NCBI GenBank assembly: GCA_027923505.1
Contig: BROI01000027.1
Span: 186,001 to 250,000, forward strand
Direction of reading: 5' to 3'
Origin: Mayamaea pseudoterrestris
Taxonomy: Eukaryota > Bacillariophyta > Bacillariophyceae > Sellaphorales > Sellaphoraceae
Length of the DNA: 64,000 bases
Shown here: one piece after another, positions 1 through 11,042 of the stretch
Layout of the letters: every line of letters begins with the position of its first letter
How positions within the stretch are numbered: position 1 is the stretch's first letter
Translations under genes and position numbers: made by a program
The notes under the pieces: generated by a model
Database searches by the model: none
Seen by the model: only the letters and a program-made list of their open reading frames with translations
Told to the model about the DNA's origin: nothing

Positions 1-109
1 CATTCTCAACCAGATCCGAAAGATCTTTTCCCATACTAGCAAGTTGGTCTTGCACATTGGCGTAGGAAACGCCCAAGCAAAGGACCTTTTTGCGTGGACG
101 AGGCGCCAT
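1..109 (-). CDS. Partial 5' end of an unidentified gene
   Basis: A minus-strand frame opens at the ATG at 107-109 and stays open to the window edge, giving about 36 residues. It begins MAPRPRKKVLCLGVSYANVQ, so a short basic stretch is followed by a hydrophobic strand. That could be the first beta strand of a nucleotide-binding fold or a targeting peptide, but too little is present to name a family. The ATG lies 64 bp from the first TACGTCA site of the 42-bp repeat array, and the alcohol dehydrogenase is transcribed away on the other side, so the interval is probably a shared bidirectional promoter. Confidence 0.5.
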   Translation of the reverse strand, partial: MAPRPRKKVLCLGVSYANVQDQLASMGKDLSDLVEN

Positions 110-164
110 GGTGGCATTTACTAGTATGCATCCGACGATTATTTTTACGGCTCGACGACTCATG

Positions 165-440
165 CAGTAAATTACGTCACGAGGCAATAGTACGAAACGA
201 GTGCCAGTGAAAACTACGTCATAAGGCAATACTATGAAACGAAAGCCAGTGAAAACTACGTCATAAGGCAATAGTACGAAACAAGTGCCAGTGTCAATTA
301 CGTCATTAGGCATTAGTACGAAACAAGTGCCAGTGTCAATTACGTCACAAGGCAATAGTGTGAAACAAGTGCCAGTGTCAATTACGTCACAAGGCAATAG
401 TGTGAAACGAGTGCCAGTGTCAATTACGTCACAATCTGCA
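165..440. repeat. 42-bp tandem array A with seven CRE-like sites
   Basis: Seven TACGTCA sites start at 173, 215, 257, 299, 341, 383 and 425, each exactly 42 bp after the last. The unit also carries GAAACGAGTGCCAGTG and AAGGCAATAGTA. The last site runs into TTACGTCACAATCTGCA (424-440), which recurs in the COX6A promoter. Because 42 is divisible by three, one frame reads through as a 14-residue peptide repeat (285-560); I regard that as a by-product. TGACGT/ACGTCA is the core of bZIP/CREB-type binding sites and of the CO2/cAMP-responsive elements known from Phaeodactylum promoters. A regulatory role is inferred from position between two divergent starts. Confidence 0.85.
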
Positions 441-566
441 TCTTGGAATTCGCTCGAACTGCGCCGGTTCCATCTCATTCGAACGCGATACATTTTCCAT
501 TCCTCTGATCAAACTTCGAGCACAATGTCCGAAACTATTACTACAAACCCTATATCATAATAAAAC

Positions 567-1744
567 ATGGCGACAATCAAGGATGGAACTGGCACAATCA
601 TGTTGGCGGCGTTTGACACGTCGTGCGACTTGAAGAAGCTCGAGGCGGGACGCCCCAAGGTTGGATCTAACGACATTTCGATTGACATTCAGTTTTGCGG
701 CATGTGCCACAGCGATCTTCACGCTTGCAACGGTGACTGGGGTTCGAAAAAGTTTCCGATTGCTCCGGGACATGAGATCGCCGGAATTGTGAAGGATGTT
801 GGTGACAAGGTGAAAGAATTCAAGGTCGGAGACAGGGTCGGCGTTGGCTGCTTGGTGGATAGCTGTCGGAGCTGTGATTTGTGTCAGAAGGGACTCGAAA
901 ATCATTGTCCAGGCGCAGTGCAGACCTACTGCTCGGACTTTCCGGATGGAAAGGGCGCAAACATGGAGAAAGCCGTTGGATATTATACAAACGGAGGCTA
1001 CAGCACTGATATCACCGTCAGCGAGCACTTTGTGTTCCATATTCCAAAAGGTTCGTACGTTGCAGCATCATACGTTCACATGACACAAATCTTATTCTGG
1101 TCATGTATCGTTTGCAGATATGGACATGGAATATGCTGGGATCTTGCTATGTGCGGGGATTACCATGTTTTCGCCACTCAATCGTCACATTTTGGAAAGG
1201 GGAGGCGGTGAAGGGAAGCACATAGGAATCGTGGGTTTTGGCGGACTTGGTCAGATGGGTGTCAAACTTGCCAAAGCCATGGGCTGCGAGGTGACTATCT
1301 TGTCACGGAACCGTAAGAAGGAATCAGCTGCCAAAGCTTTGGGCGCAAACCTTCTCGTTCATGCTGATGAGAAAGCAATCAAGTCTGCTGAAAGGTCATT
1401 TGATCTCATTCTTGACACAGTTTCCGCCAAGCATCCAATCGGGCCACTAGCTTCCATTCTCAAGGTCGGTGGGACAATGATCTTGATTGGTGGCGTCTCA
1501 CAGCCATTCGAGATTTCGGCGCTTCAGCTGGCTTTTGGTCGCCAGGCCATCAGGATCTGCAATCGGAGGCGTTCCCGAAACGCAGCAGATGCTAGACTTT
1601 TGTGCCAAACACAAAATTGTACCGGAATACAAGGTCATTCACGCAAAAGACGCTTCAGCTCACTTTCAGGAGATGTTAGCTGGCGAAGCTGATGCCATGC
1701 GCGCCGTAATCGATATTGCAACTCTCGCAGAGTTAAAGGACTGA
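567..1744 (+). CDS. Zinc-dependent alcohol dehydrogenase, cinnamyl-alcohol-dehydrogenase type (frame change)
   Basis: NAD(P)H-dependent medium-chain alcohol dehydrogenase that interconverts aldehydes and alcohols. Exon 1 is 567-1050 and exon 2 is 1118-1744; the 67-bp intron ends TTTGCAG. Catalytic zinc motifs are CGMCHSD (Cys44, His47) and GHE (68-70). The structural zinc cysteines are 100, 103, 106 and 114, and the nucleotide-binding loop is GFGGLGQMG. The C-terminal part (GSAIGGVPETQQM and on) lies in another frame: near 1552-1556 two bases appear lost (or one gained) just before that motif. With that corrected the protein would be about 370 residues, normal for the family. The defect may be a sequence error or a recent pseudogene. 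Substrate cannot be predicted. The 42-bp array ends 127 bp before the ATG. Confidence 0.9.
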
Positions 1745-1820
1745 AAAGACTGACGCGCTGGAAATTGCATGTAAGCCAATTAGAGAAACAATCATATACG
1801 TAGTCAATAGACAACCATAG

Positions 1821-3338
1821 CTAATACATTGGAGAAAGGAAAAGAGGGCGTTGTAGGTGAAAAGCTTGCTCAAAGTGACTCGTCCAGTTGATCCATTGGC
1901 AACCTTCCTTTTTCGCCGAAGCCTTGTTTACGCCAATCGTCCAGTGTCTTGCCTTACACGTAGAATTCCGACCCGATATTAGCTTGGCCAATAAACCAAA
2001 ATTCCCCATGTTGTAAACCATGCTGGAAGGAGTAGAATTGGGAAGCTGTTAAGACTGGCTAGCACCTTTGTAGCCATTGTAACAGTAATTAACTTACCAA
2101 TCACCAAAAGACATAATATAAAGGTCGATAAATACTGGATAAAGCTCACTGAATGCCAGGTCTTTGACGCGATCGACATGCACAGGGTCCTGGCCATCTA
2201 AATGAGCAACGACGCGTACGTTGCGCCGCTTGCCATACTCAACGGCAACTTCTTTCGCATAGTAAGAGTCTGAGGAAACAAAATACGGACCCGCATTCAG
2301 CTCGGAGACACAGTTTAGCGCGTTCTCGGCCCATTTCTTGATGGATTCGTTTCCCGGGTCAAACTCGTACAGCGCTCGAATATGCGCAAAAGCAAATTTA
2401 CCAGGAACAAGAGCAGACCGCTCCATTTCGTCTTCAACAGTCTTGGCAATTGTTGGAGCAGGAGTAAAGAAGGTATACCAGATGTCATGAAAGTGCTCGC
2501 GCCATGCATGCGGAGACTCTCCCATCGCCATGGCCCACTCATTGTATACTTCGCTTCCATGCGTGTGCGACTGTATGCGGATGCGCGTAATAACCTCCTC
2601 TTGATTCTCTAACTGATGTAGAAAAACAGTTACGGTTCGAATGACTTCTTCCTGTGGAATCGCTGCAATGTGTTCATGCATATCCTCTGGCAATCGCCAA
2701 TTAATGCCTCCCTGTGGTGGCAGTAAAAAAGCTTCCAACGGACCGGGAACGTCCCAATGAATAAAGAGCATATGCTTCGATTTAGCGGCAGCACGGAGCA
2801 CAAATGGGAGTGGCTGCAGTCGATCCGCTGTGCCTCCACACTTGGCGTCGGAGTGAAAGCAGCCCATGACTATATAGCGCATGTTTGACCAATTGTCTTG
2901 TGTCAATGTCTTTCGTTGCTGGCAATGCCATGCAAAGTAGTCCTTGGCCCATTGTGGAAGAATTGTTGATTGCTCCCAAATCGCTTCATTTGACGGTCGG
3001 AGTGGAATTGGATACAACTGATTGCCAATCAATGTGACATCCCTTTCGGCTGGTGGAAGCTTTCGCCCCAAGGGAGCAGTGGCACTAGATTTGGCCTCGA
3101 AACTTGTGTGGTGCGTTTGATTATAAATGTCTATTAATGCAAGTGGTTTGCCATTCCGTTGAAAAGTTGCAGGCGAGTACTCGAGGTACCCTCGTTGAAT
3201 CGCAAGGTAGACGTCGTCGCGCAAGTTGAGACGCTTCTGCATAAACAAAAGCATCAAAGAGTAAAGAAACACCACTAATATAGGAATGCATCGTAAACTC
3301 GTCAGCCTACGTCGCATGCTCCTGCACTTGCTGCGCAT
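1821..3338 (-). CDS. Type II membrane protein, possible glycosyltransferase
   Basis: Two exons (3338-2098 and 2022-1821) joined by a 75-bp GTAAGT...CCAG intron give 480 residues. The start is the ATG at 3338; the open frame runs further 5' only to a GTG. A basic stretch and one hydrophobic segment near residues 14-29 form an N-terminal signal anchor, placing the rest in the Golgi or ER lumen. Conserved-looking blocks are CGGTADRLQPLPFVL followed by an FIHWD segment, and, across the splice junction, LYIMSFGDCMVYNMGNFG. I recall this layout from lineage-specific algal proteins with a nucleotide-sugar-transferase-like fold, but no family name is certain. It ends tail to tail with the alcohol dehydrogenase, 76 bp away. 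Confidence 0.6.
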
Positions 3339-3634
3339 AAGGACGCCTTGCGGGACCACAGAACATCGTCGTCATCTGCAAAATTGCGTTCATCGCGTCA
3401 AAGAAAAGGTCTTAGCGGTTTCAAGTTTCTTTTTTCAATCGTGCGAACTTCTACGCCCAATGAAAAATCTCAGTTGGAAGAACAAGCATCGCTTCGCTTC
3501 ACTCATCGGACAATCACATCCATCATCCATCAAGCGTGGGACAAAAGACCGACCCGAATTGAAAGCCAAACAATAAGCGAGTACTTGCCTACATGAAAGT
3601 AACAGCAAGCAGAGAGCAGACTTATATATGAATC

Positions 3635-4360
3635 ATGCCTGTCCTTAGTGTTCCAGAAACTCCAAGCAATTTTGAAGCGAGTCCATTCAAAAAGGCTGCA
3701 CCCTTCGTCATATCCATGAACGCGTCGGACTTGCCACTTGCATCACCATTGCTAACTCATGCAGAGTCTCTTGAGATGGACACATTTGGTCAGCCCATGA
3801 GCGTGATCAAAGAAGTCACTGCCAGTCCTCGTCCTAAACTACGCGCCTATCAGGAGCACATGGAAAGCATGTCGCCACGAAAAGAAAGCAAGCCTCATGT
3901 CCCCATTGACACACAAGCAATAATTGCCAAGTATCACGAGGAGCACGACTTGCAGAATGTGGTGAACATTCCTGTCGGTTTATTGGGCGGCGGTTCGTCA
4001 AACAAGAAGAAAATTCACCATCGTCATCGCCAGCAGTACCCCGACAGCAGCGACGACGAATTTGACTGGACGGAAAGCAACTATGAAGATCCACTCGACC
4101 ATGATGCTAGCGCCAATGGCTACGAGAACTTTGGGCAACCAATTATGGAGGTGCTGCCGACAGCGTCTCCAAAGCGCAAGATGCAAGTCTATCTCAAGGA
4201 CCACGGGGCGACGCATGCATCGCAGGACATCAATCCAATTGGCAATGGCGAACAGCAAGCTACGCCGCCAAGTGTGATGGATCTGGATGCTAGCGAGAAC
4301 AGGGACGCCGAAGACGTGTCGGAAGCCGATATGGAGGAGCTCATGATGCAGGGTGGATAG
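3635..4360 (+). CDS. Unidentified disordered protein with an internal repeat
   Basis: A single-exon protein of 241 residues with no recognisable domain. It is rich in Ser, Pro, Asp and His and is probably largely disordered. Two copies of a motif stand out: FGQPMSVIKEVTASPRPKLR followed by AYQEHM (about residues 51-76), and FGQPIMEVLPTASPKRKMQ followed by VYLKDHG (about 167-192). The shared core is FGQP, then TASPxxK, a Tyr and a His. SP sites and an acidic C-terminus suggest a phosphorylated linear-motif protein. The gene is divergent from the possible glycosyltransferase (297 bp between starts). Confidence 0.6.
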   Translation: MPVLSVPETPSNFEASPFKKAAPFVISMNASDLPLASPLLTHAESLEMDTFGQPMSVIKEVTASPRPKLRAYQEHMESMSPRKESKPHVPIDTQAIIAKYHEEHDLQNVVNIPVGLLGGGSSNKKKIHHRHRQQYPDSSDDEFDWTESNYEDPLDHDASANGYENFGQPIMEVLPTASPKRKMQVYLKDHGATHASQDINPIGNGEQQATPPSVMDLDASENRDAEDVSEADMEELMMQGG

Positions 4361-4459
4361 TGGTTATAACTCAAGTGCATTCGTGCGTCGAGGGACAGTT
4401 TCGCATTAAAATAAGCTATAAACTCATTACGTACAAGCTTGTCTTTTTTGATATCCTGC

Positions 4460-4562
4460 ATACCGGTATTAATACATCATGATGTTGTCTCTTCGGTCGA
4501 TGATGTACTGGCAAACGCGCGGTAGCTGAAGTCAATACGTCACACCGGTATACCGTCACTAC
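4460..4562. promoter_or_regulatory. Putative RagC promoter elements
   Basis: The palindrome ATACCGGTAT lies near 4462, CATGATGTTGT follows, TACGTCA is at 4536-4542, and CACCGGTATACCG comes directly after. The CRE-like site is 99 bp upstream of the RagC ATG. CATGATGTTGT and ACCGGTA also occur together at 36,870-36,965, in the region between the SF-assemblin and U-box genes. Function is inferred from position and recurrence only. Confidence 0.35.
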
Positions 4563-4634
4563 GACACGGATGTTCCGGCGGCGCGACCACAACCTGCACC
4601 TTCTACCATTTACTTTAATTCTATCTCTTCCATC

Positions 4635-5911
4635 ATGTTGTCTCTATCGTCGGATCACATGCCGACTAGCGGCAGCTCTCGCAGCACTAGCATCAATTTT
4701 GATGATCCCGCGATTCGCTCGCTGCCCCGCATTCTTCTCATGGGCCCTCGGCGCTCCGGCAAAACTTCCATCCAGCGAGTCGTCTTTCAAAAGATGAGTC
4801 CCCATGAAACCCTCTTTCGATTGGAGCCGACGCAGCAAACGACGCAATCGTTAATTGATCATACTCCCCTCTGTCGGTTCACGCTTGTGGACTTTCCAGG
4901 CGATGACTACGCCGACAACGACGAGGCAAGCAACGCTGAAAATATAAGTGAAGACGAGACGCCAATTGATTCGGATCGCTCCATCTTCTCGGGAAGTACG
5001 GCGCTGGTCTTTGTCGTGGACGCCCAGGACGAGCCATACGATCATGTACTGCCGGCCATTACGAGCGCCGTCACTCGGGCCGTTCGTGTCCATCCGAACA
5101 TTCACATTGAAATCTTTTTGCACAAGGTTGATGGCGAGCTGTTTCTAAGCGACGATGCCAAGTATGACTGCCGGCGCGACGTCATGACGCAAGTTTCGGA
5201 TGAGTTGCTGGAAGCTGGTGTCAGTTTAGATGGGATCCACATTCGCTACCATTTGACTAGCATTTACGATCACTCCATTTACGAGGCGCTTTCGCGCGTC
5301 GTGCAACGATTAATGGCGCCACTTCCGACGCTTGAAAACTTGCTCAACGTACTCGTTAGTACATGCTGCATGGAGAAGGCATTTTTGTTTGACGTGGTGA
5401 GCAAATTGTACATTTCCACTGACTCTGGACCAGTCGATATGCAGAGCGTTGAACTGTGCAGCGACATGATCGATGTTGTTTTGGATGTTTCTGGTATTTA
5501 CGGACTCGGCGGGAGGGACCAGCGGCAGCAATCACAGGATGGAGGAGATGAAGGAGTCAATGTAGACAGTGCCTATGATACATCGAGCGCAAGTGTCATA
5601 CGCTTGAGCAACGGCATGGTGCGTGTGGGAGAGTTTGCGTTTAATCTACATGTATCGCTTACTACTTTGCAACTGACAACCAGATGCTTACGTATCTTTA
5701 TCTTGCTTACTAATCGCAGGTGCTTTATTTGAAAGAGGTTGATACAATGCTTGCGCTTGTCTGCATTACGCGGTCGGAGAATTTTGCTAAAAAGAGTCTC
5801 ATCAACTACAACATTAGTTGCCTAAAGAAGGCCTTGAGGGCGCTCGCGCAACCTGCATCACCAGCGGCGTATGAGACTAATGGACCATTGAGTGCTAAAT
5901 CTCCCAAATAG
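4635..5911 (+). CDS. RRAGC: Rag GTPase, RagC/RagD (Gtr2) type
   Basis: Amino-acid-sensing GTPase that works as a heterodimer with RagA/B on the lysosome or vacuole to recruit TORC1. Exon 1 is 4635-5618 and exon 2 is 5720-5911; a 101-bp GTGCGT...CGCAG intron joins them in phase 0, giving 391 residues. The P-loop reads GPRRSGKTSI (about residues 37-46), the G3 motif is DFPGDD and the G4 motif is HKVD, the His-for-Asn form usual in Rag proteins. The longin-like roadblock half follows. The junction restores NGMVLYLKEVDTMLALVCI, a strongly conserved RagC C-terminal segment. A long acidic insert (near residues 94-116) follows the G3 motif. Confidence 0.92.
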
Positions 5912-6654
5912 ATACACGTGATTAGAAAAGTTTTGGCAGTGCTTTGGCACAGCATCATTTTAGGCTCAAGCACGCTCTTCATCTCCACAATTTACTGTTA
6001 CAAATATTAGTTGATTGGTACAAGTAGGACAAGGGGACCTCACGGTCTGTGGCACTGCCCCGGCGCTTGCGCGTGGAAAGATGTGTTCCCTGTGCGACTG
6101 TATATCACCACAATTTGCAGTGTAGTGCTTGACTGTAGCTCTGCCTTTGGTAGTGCAGGGCCTTTCTCGATAGAATGTGGTTGGTGGTTTCTTGATAATG
6201 TACCTGAGATCTTGATGTAAAGCTACTGCTTGTAGAGTACCGATAGGGCCCAACTGTATCTCTGCCATTCTAAGTGTAGGGCTTGTTTCCATAGTCTTAT
6301 TGGTAGCTGGATGGTAGCTCCTTAGACTCCTGAGACCTCTTTCAATGCTGCTTGTGGTGTGGGGCCTGACTGTTACACTGCAGTTTTTAGTGTGGAGCCT
6401 GACGGTAGCTCTGCCTTTTGCAGTGTATGGCCTTTCACAATAAAATCTGGCTCAATTAGCTGCTAAGATAACCAGGGCCTCATGTGTACCTCTGCTGCAT
6501 GTAATGCACTGGTGGGTTTTGATGGTAGCTCTGCTATTGTAGTGTAGGGCCTGTCGATAATATTATTAATAGTACATGGTTGTTAGCCACATACAATATT
6601 ATGGTACTATACAGTTTTGTGTGGTGGCTTCAGTTGTTTTATGCATCAATGTGA
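5912..6654. repeat. Degenerate short tandem repeats
   Basis: No gene is supported. From about 6100 to 6560 a diverged motif recurs every 60-110 bp: GTAGCTCTGCCTTTGGTAGTGCAGGGCC and variants (each time 'T(A/G)GCTCTGC' followed by 'AGTGTAGGGCCTG'). Copies are near 6138, 6255, 6410, 6490 and 6530. They look like an old, heavily mutated tandem repeat bordering the main satellite block. Confidence 0.5.
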
Positions 6655-6770
6655 CATTTGGCATTCCAAAGAGTTATACACCAATCATACTGCAGTCTAC
6701 TGAGACACCAGGAGGCACTTTATCTGTAGCGCAGGCTGAATAATGATGTTGGCACCATTCTTGTGTGATT
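6655..6770. repeat. Isolated edge-type unit of the 169-bp satellite
   Basis: This stretch holds ACCAATCATACTGCAGTCTA, CTGAGACACCAG, TGTAGCGCAGGCTGAATAATG and ATGTTGGCACCATTC in the same order as the diverged units at 7,960-8,060 and 22,000-22,500. It is a partial satellite unit separated from the main array by about 1.2 kb of other repeats, so the 175-bp satellite seems to interrupt the edge of the 169-bp array. Confidence 0.65.
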
Positions 6771-7760
6771 CATGCACCAATCACACTGCATACGTGTCCC
6801 CAACGATAGCCAGAAAAGAAATCACGGAACAAGACAAGTGGGGGTAGTCGTTGAAGGCCACACACTGTAGCACCATGGAGCTGGTACTGTGTGGATGTTT
6901 GCCCTCCCAAACAACTGATGCTACACGTGAGCTGGAAATGATTATTATGCACCAATGTCACCGCATATGTGACCTTAAGAATAGCCAGAACAGAATTCAT
7001 GGAACAAGACAAGTGGGGGTAGTTGTTAAAGGCCACACACTGTAGCACCGTGTAGCTAATTACTGTGTGGATCTTTGCCCTCCCCAACAACTGATGCTAC
7101 ACGTGAACCAGAAATGATTGTTATGCACCAATCTTGCCAAATATTTGTCCTCAAGGATAGCCAGAACAGAATTCATGGAACCAGACCATGGGGGGTAGAA
7201 GGCCACACATGTAGCACCATGGAGCTGGTTACTGTGTGGATGTTTGCCCTTCTAAACAACTGATGCTACACGTGAGCTGGGAGTGATTGTTATGCACCAA
7301 TCTTGCCACATATATGTCCCCAAGCATAGCCAGAACAGAACTCACGGAACAAGACTATGTGGGGCAGTCTTTGACAGCCGCACACTGTAGCACCATGGAG
7401 CGGGTTACTGTGTGGATGTTTGCCCTTCCAAACAACTGAAGCTACACATGAGTTGGGAATGATTGATATGCACCAATCTCGCCGCAAATATGTCCCCAAG
7501 CGTAGCCAGAACAGAATTCATGGAACAAGACTATTGGGGGTAGTCATTGAAGGCCACTCATGAAGCACCGTGTAGCTGGTTACTGTGTGGATCTTTGCCC
7601 TCCCCAACAACTGATGCTACACATGAGCTGGGAGTGATTGTTATGCAACAATCTCACCGCATATGTGTCTCCAAAGATAGCTAGAACAGAATTCATGGAA
7701 CAAGACTATTGGGGGTAGTCGTTGAAGGCCACACATGTAGCACCGTGTAGCTGGTTGCAG
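6770..7760. repeat. Satellite of about 175 bp, roughly 5.7 copies
   Basis: The landmark GGCCACACACTGTAGCACC recurs near 6855, 7031, 7201, 7377, 7551 and 7728, a spacing of 170-177 bp. Each unit continues with GTTACTGTGTGGATGTTTGC, ACAACTGATGCTACACGTGA, GCACCAATCT and CAGAACAGAATTCATGGAAC. Units differ from each other by many substitutions and small indels, so the array is older than the core of the 169-bp satellite. Short open frames here are not convincing genes. Confidence 0.8.
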
Positions 7761-7764
7761 GAGG

Positions 7765-7957
7765 ATATATCTGGACAAGTCTAACAACATTACTTGGAAT
7801 ACTGCAGCTGCGACCCAGATGATGTCATGGTTGTGGTGCATACAATGGCCCAAATTACAAATGTGTTAGCTATCCGAAACACATTGCTATACTATAGGAG
7901 TATGCTCTCAGAGAGCCATCAATCACCACTCAATTACTGCAATCTCTAGCCTGCTGA
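7765..7957. repeat. Dispersed repeat, copy 1
   Basis: The segment with GTGTTAGCTATCC, GAGTATGCTCTCA, GAGCCAT and CACCACTCAATTA matches 39,595-39,745 in the same order and spacing. Alignable length is about 140 bp by eye, with roughly one difference in six. It sits exactly between the 175-bp and 169-bp satellites. It could be the end of a mobile element or a unit of another dispersed family; no terminal repeats or coding capacity are visible. Confidence 0.6.
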
Positions 7958-10900
7958 GACTCGTTACAACTTGTCACCAATTACATTGCAGTCTACTAAG
8001 ACACCAGTCAGGCATACCATCTTGTAGCGCAGACGGATTAATGATGTTGGCACCATTCTGGTGTGATTTGGGTGTCTACATGGCATGTAATATGGGCAGT
8101 TGAATGTCACGGCATCTGCGGGCTGAGACTGGTGACAAGTTGTCACCAAATACATTGCCATCCCCTGAGACACCAGCCAAGCTTACCATCTTGTAGCGCA
8201 GCCTGAATAATGATGTTGGCACCATTCTGGTGTATTTTGGGCACCTACAGGGTTTGCTGTAGGGGCGTTTGAATGTCACGGCATCTGCAGGCTGAGACTG
8301 GTGACACGATGTCACCAAATACATTTTCATCCCCTGAGACACCAGCCAAGAATACCATCTTGTAGCGCAGCCTGAATTATGATGTTGGCACCATTCTGGT
8401 GTATTTTGGGCACCTACAGGGTTTGCTGTAGGGGCGTTTGAATGTCACGGCATCTGCGGGCTGAGACTGGTGACAAGTTGTCGCCAAATACATTGCCATC
8501 CCCTGAGACACCAGCCAAGGATACCATCTTGTAGCGCAGCCTGCAAATTGATGTTGGCACCATTCTGTTGCAATTTGGGCACCTACCGGGTTTGCTGTAG
8601 GTGCGTTTGAATGTCACGGCAACTGCGGGCTGAGACTGGTGACACGTTGTCACCAAATACATTTTCATCCCCTGAGACACCAGCCAAGTATTACAATCTT
8701 GTAGCGCAGCCTGAACAATGATGTTGGCACCATTCTGGTGCAATTTGGGCACCTACAGGGTTTGCCGTAGGGGCGTTTGAATGTCACGGCATCTGCGGGC
8801 TGAGACTGGTGACAAGTTGTCACCAAATACATTGCCATCCCCTGAGACACCAGGCGGGCTGAGACTGGTGACAAGTTGTCACCAAATACATTGCCATCCC
8901 CTGAGACACCAGCCAAGCCTACCATCTTGTAGCGCAGCCTGAACAATGATGTTGGCACCATTCTGGTGCAATTTGGGCACCTACAGCGCTTGCTGTAGGG
9001 GGGTTTGAATGTCACGTCATCTGCAGGCTGAGACTGGTGACAAGTTGTCACCAAATACATTTCCATCCCCTGAGACACCAGCCAAGAATACCATCTTGTT
9101 GCGCAGCCTCAACAATGATGTTGGCACCATTCTGGTGTAATTTGGGCACCTACCGGGCTTGCTGTAGGGGCGTTTGAATGTCACGGCATCTGCGGGCTGA
9201 GACTGGTGACACGTTGTCACCAAATACATTTTCATCCCCTGAGACACCAGCCAAGTAATACAATCTTGTAGTGCAGCCTGAACAATGATGCTGTGCCTGA
9301 GCAATGTGTTGCACCATTTGGTGTAATTTGGGCACCTACAGGGTTTGCTGTAGGGGCGTTTGAATGTCACGGCATCTGCGGGCTGAGACTGGTGACAAGT
9401 TGTCACCAAATACATTGCCATCCCCTGAGACACCAGCCAAGAATACCATCTTGTAGCGCAGCCTGAACAATGATGTTGGCACCATTCTGGTGTATTTTGG
9501 GCACCTACAGGGCTTGCTGTAGGGGCGTTTGAATGTCACGGCATCTGCGGGCTGAGACTGGTGACAAGTTGTCACCAAATACATTGCCATCCCCTGAGAC
9601 ACCAGCCAAGCCTGCCATCTTGTAGCGCAGCCTGAACAATGATGTTGGCACCATTCTGGTGCAATTTGGGCACCTACAGGGCTTGCTGTAGGGGGGTTTG
9701 AATGTCACGGCATCTGCGGGCTGAGACTGGTGACACGTTGTCACCAAATACATTGCCATCCCCTGAGACACCAGCCAAGAATACCATCTTGTAGCGCAGC
9801 CTGAACAATGATGTTGGCACCATTCTGGTGTATTTTGGGCACCTACAGGGTTTGCTGTAGGGGCGTTTGAATGTCACGGCATCTGCGGGCTGAGACTGGT
9901 GACAAGTTGTCACCAAATACATTGCCATCCCCTGAGACACCAGCCAAGGATACCATCTTGTAGCACAGCCTGAATAATGATGTTGGCACCATTCTGTTGC
10001 AATTTGGGCACCTACAGGGCCTGCTGTAGGGGGTTTGAATGTCACGGCATCTGCGGGCTGAGACTGGTGACAAGTTGTCACCAAATACATTGCCATCCCC
10101 TGAGACACAAGCCAAGAATACAATCTTGTAGCGCAGCCTGAACAATGATGTTGACACCATTCTGGTGTATTTTGGGCACCTACAGGGTTTGCTGTAGGGG
10201 CGTTTGAATGTCACGGCATCTGCGGGCTGAGACTGGTGACAAGTTGTCACCAAATACATTGCCATCCCCTGAGACACCAGCCAAGGATACCATCTTGTAG
10301 CGCAGCCTGAATAATGATGTTGGCACCATTCTAGTGTATTTTGGGCACCTACAGGGTTTGCTGTAGGGGCGTTTGAATGTCGCCGCATCTGCGGGCTGAG
10401 ACTGGTGACACGTTGTCATCAAATACATTGCCATCCCCTGAGACACCAGCCAAGCCTACCATCTTGTAGCGCAGCCTGAACAATGATGTTGACACCATTC
10501 TGGTGCAATTTGGGCACCTACAGGGTTTGCTGTAGGGGCGTTTGAATGTCACGGCATCTGCAGGCTGAGACTGGTGACAAGTTGTCACCAAATACATTGC
10601 CATCCCCTGAGACACCAGCCAAGCCTACCATCTTGTAGCGCAGCCTCAACAATGATGTTGGCACCATTCTGGTGTATTTTGGGCACCTACAGGGTTTGCT
10701 GTAGGGGCGTTTGAATGTCACGGCATCTGCGGGCTGAGACTGGTGACACGTTGTCACCAAATACATTTTCATCCCCTGAGACACCAGCCAAGTAATACAA
10801 TCTTGTAGTGCAGCCTGAACAATGATGTTGACACCATTCTGGTGTATTTTGGGCACCTACAGGGTTTGCTGTAGGGGCGTTTGAATGTCACGGCATCTGC

Positions 10901-11042
10901 GGGCTGAGACTGGTGACAAGTTGTCACCAAATACATTGCCATCCCCTGAGACACCAGCCAAGCCTGCCATCTTGTAGCGCAGCCTGAACAATGATGTTGG
11001 CACCATTCTGGTGCAATTTGGGCACCTACAGGGCTTGCTGTA

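Noticed and set aside
165-440. CRISPR-like array
   Set aside because: The repeats are contiguous, with no unique spacers, and the host is eukaryotic.
285-560. 91-codon ORF with a 14-residue peptide repeat
   Set aside because: It is the translation of the 42-bp DNA repeat and ends before the alcohol dehydrogenase ATG. The array functions better as promoter sequence, and arrays B and C do not preserve this frame.
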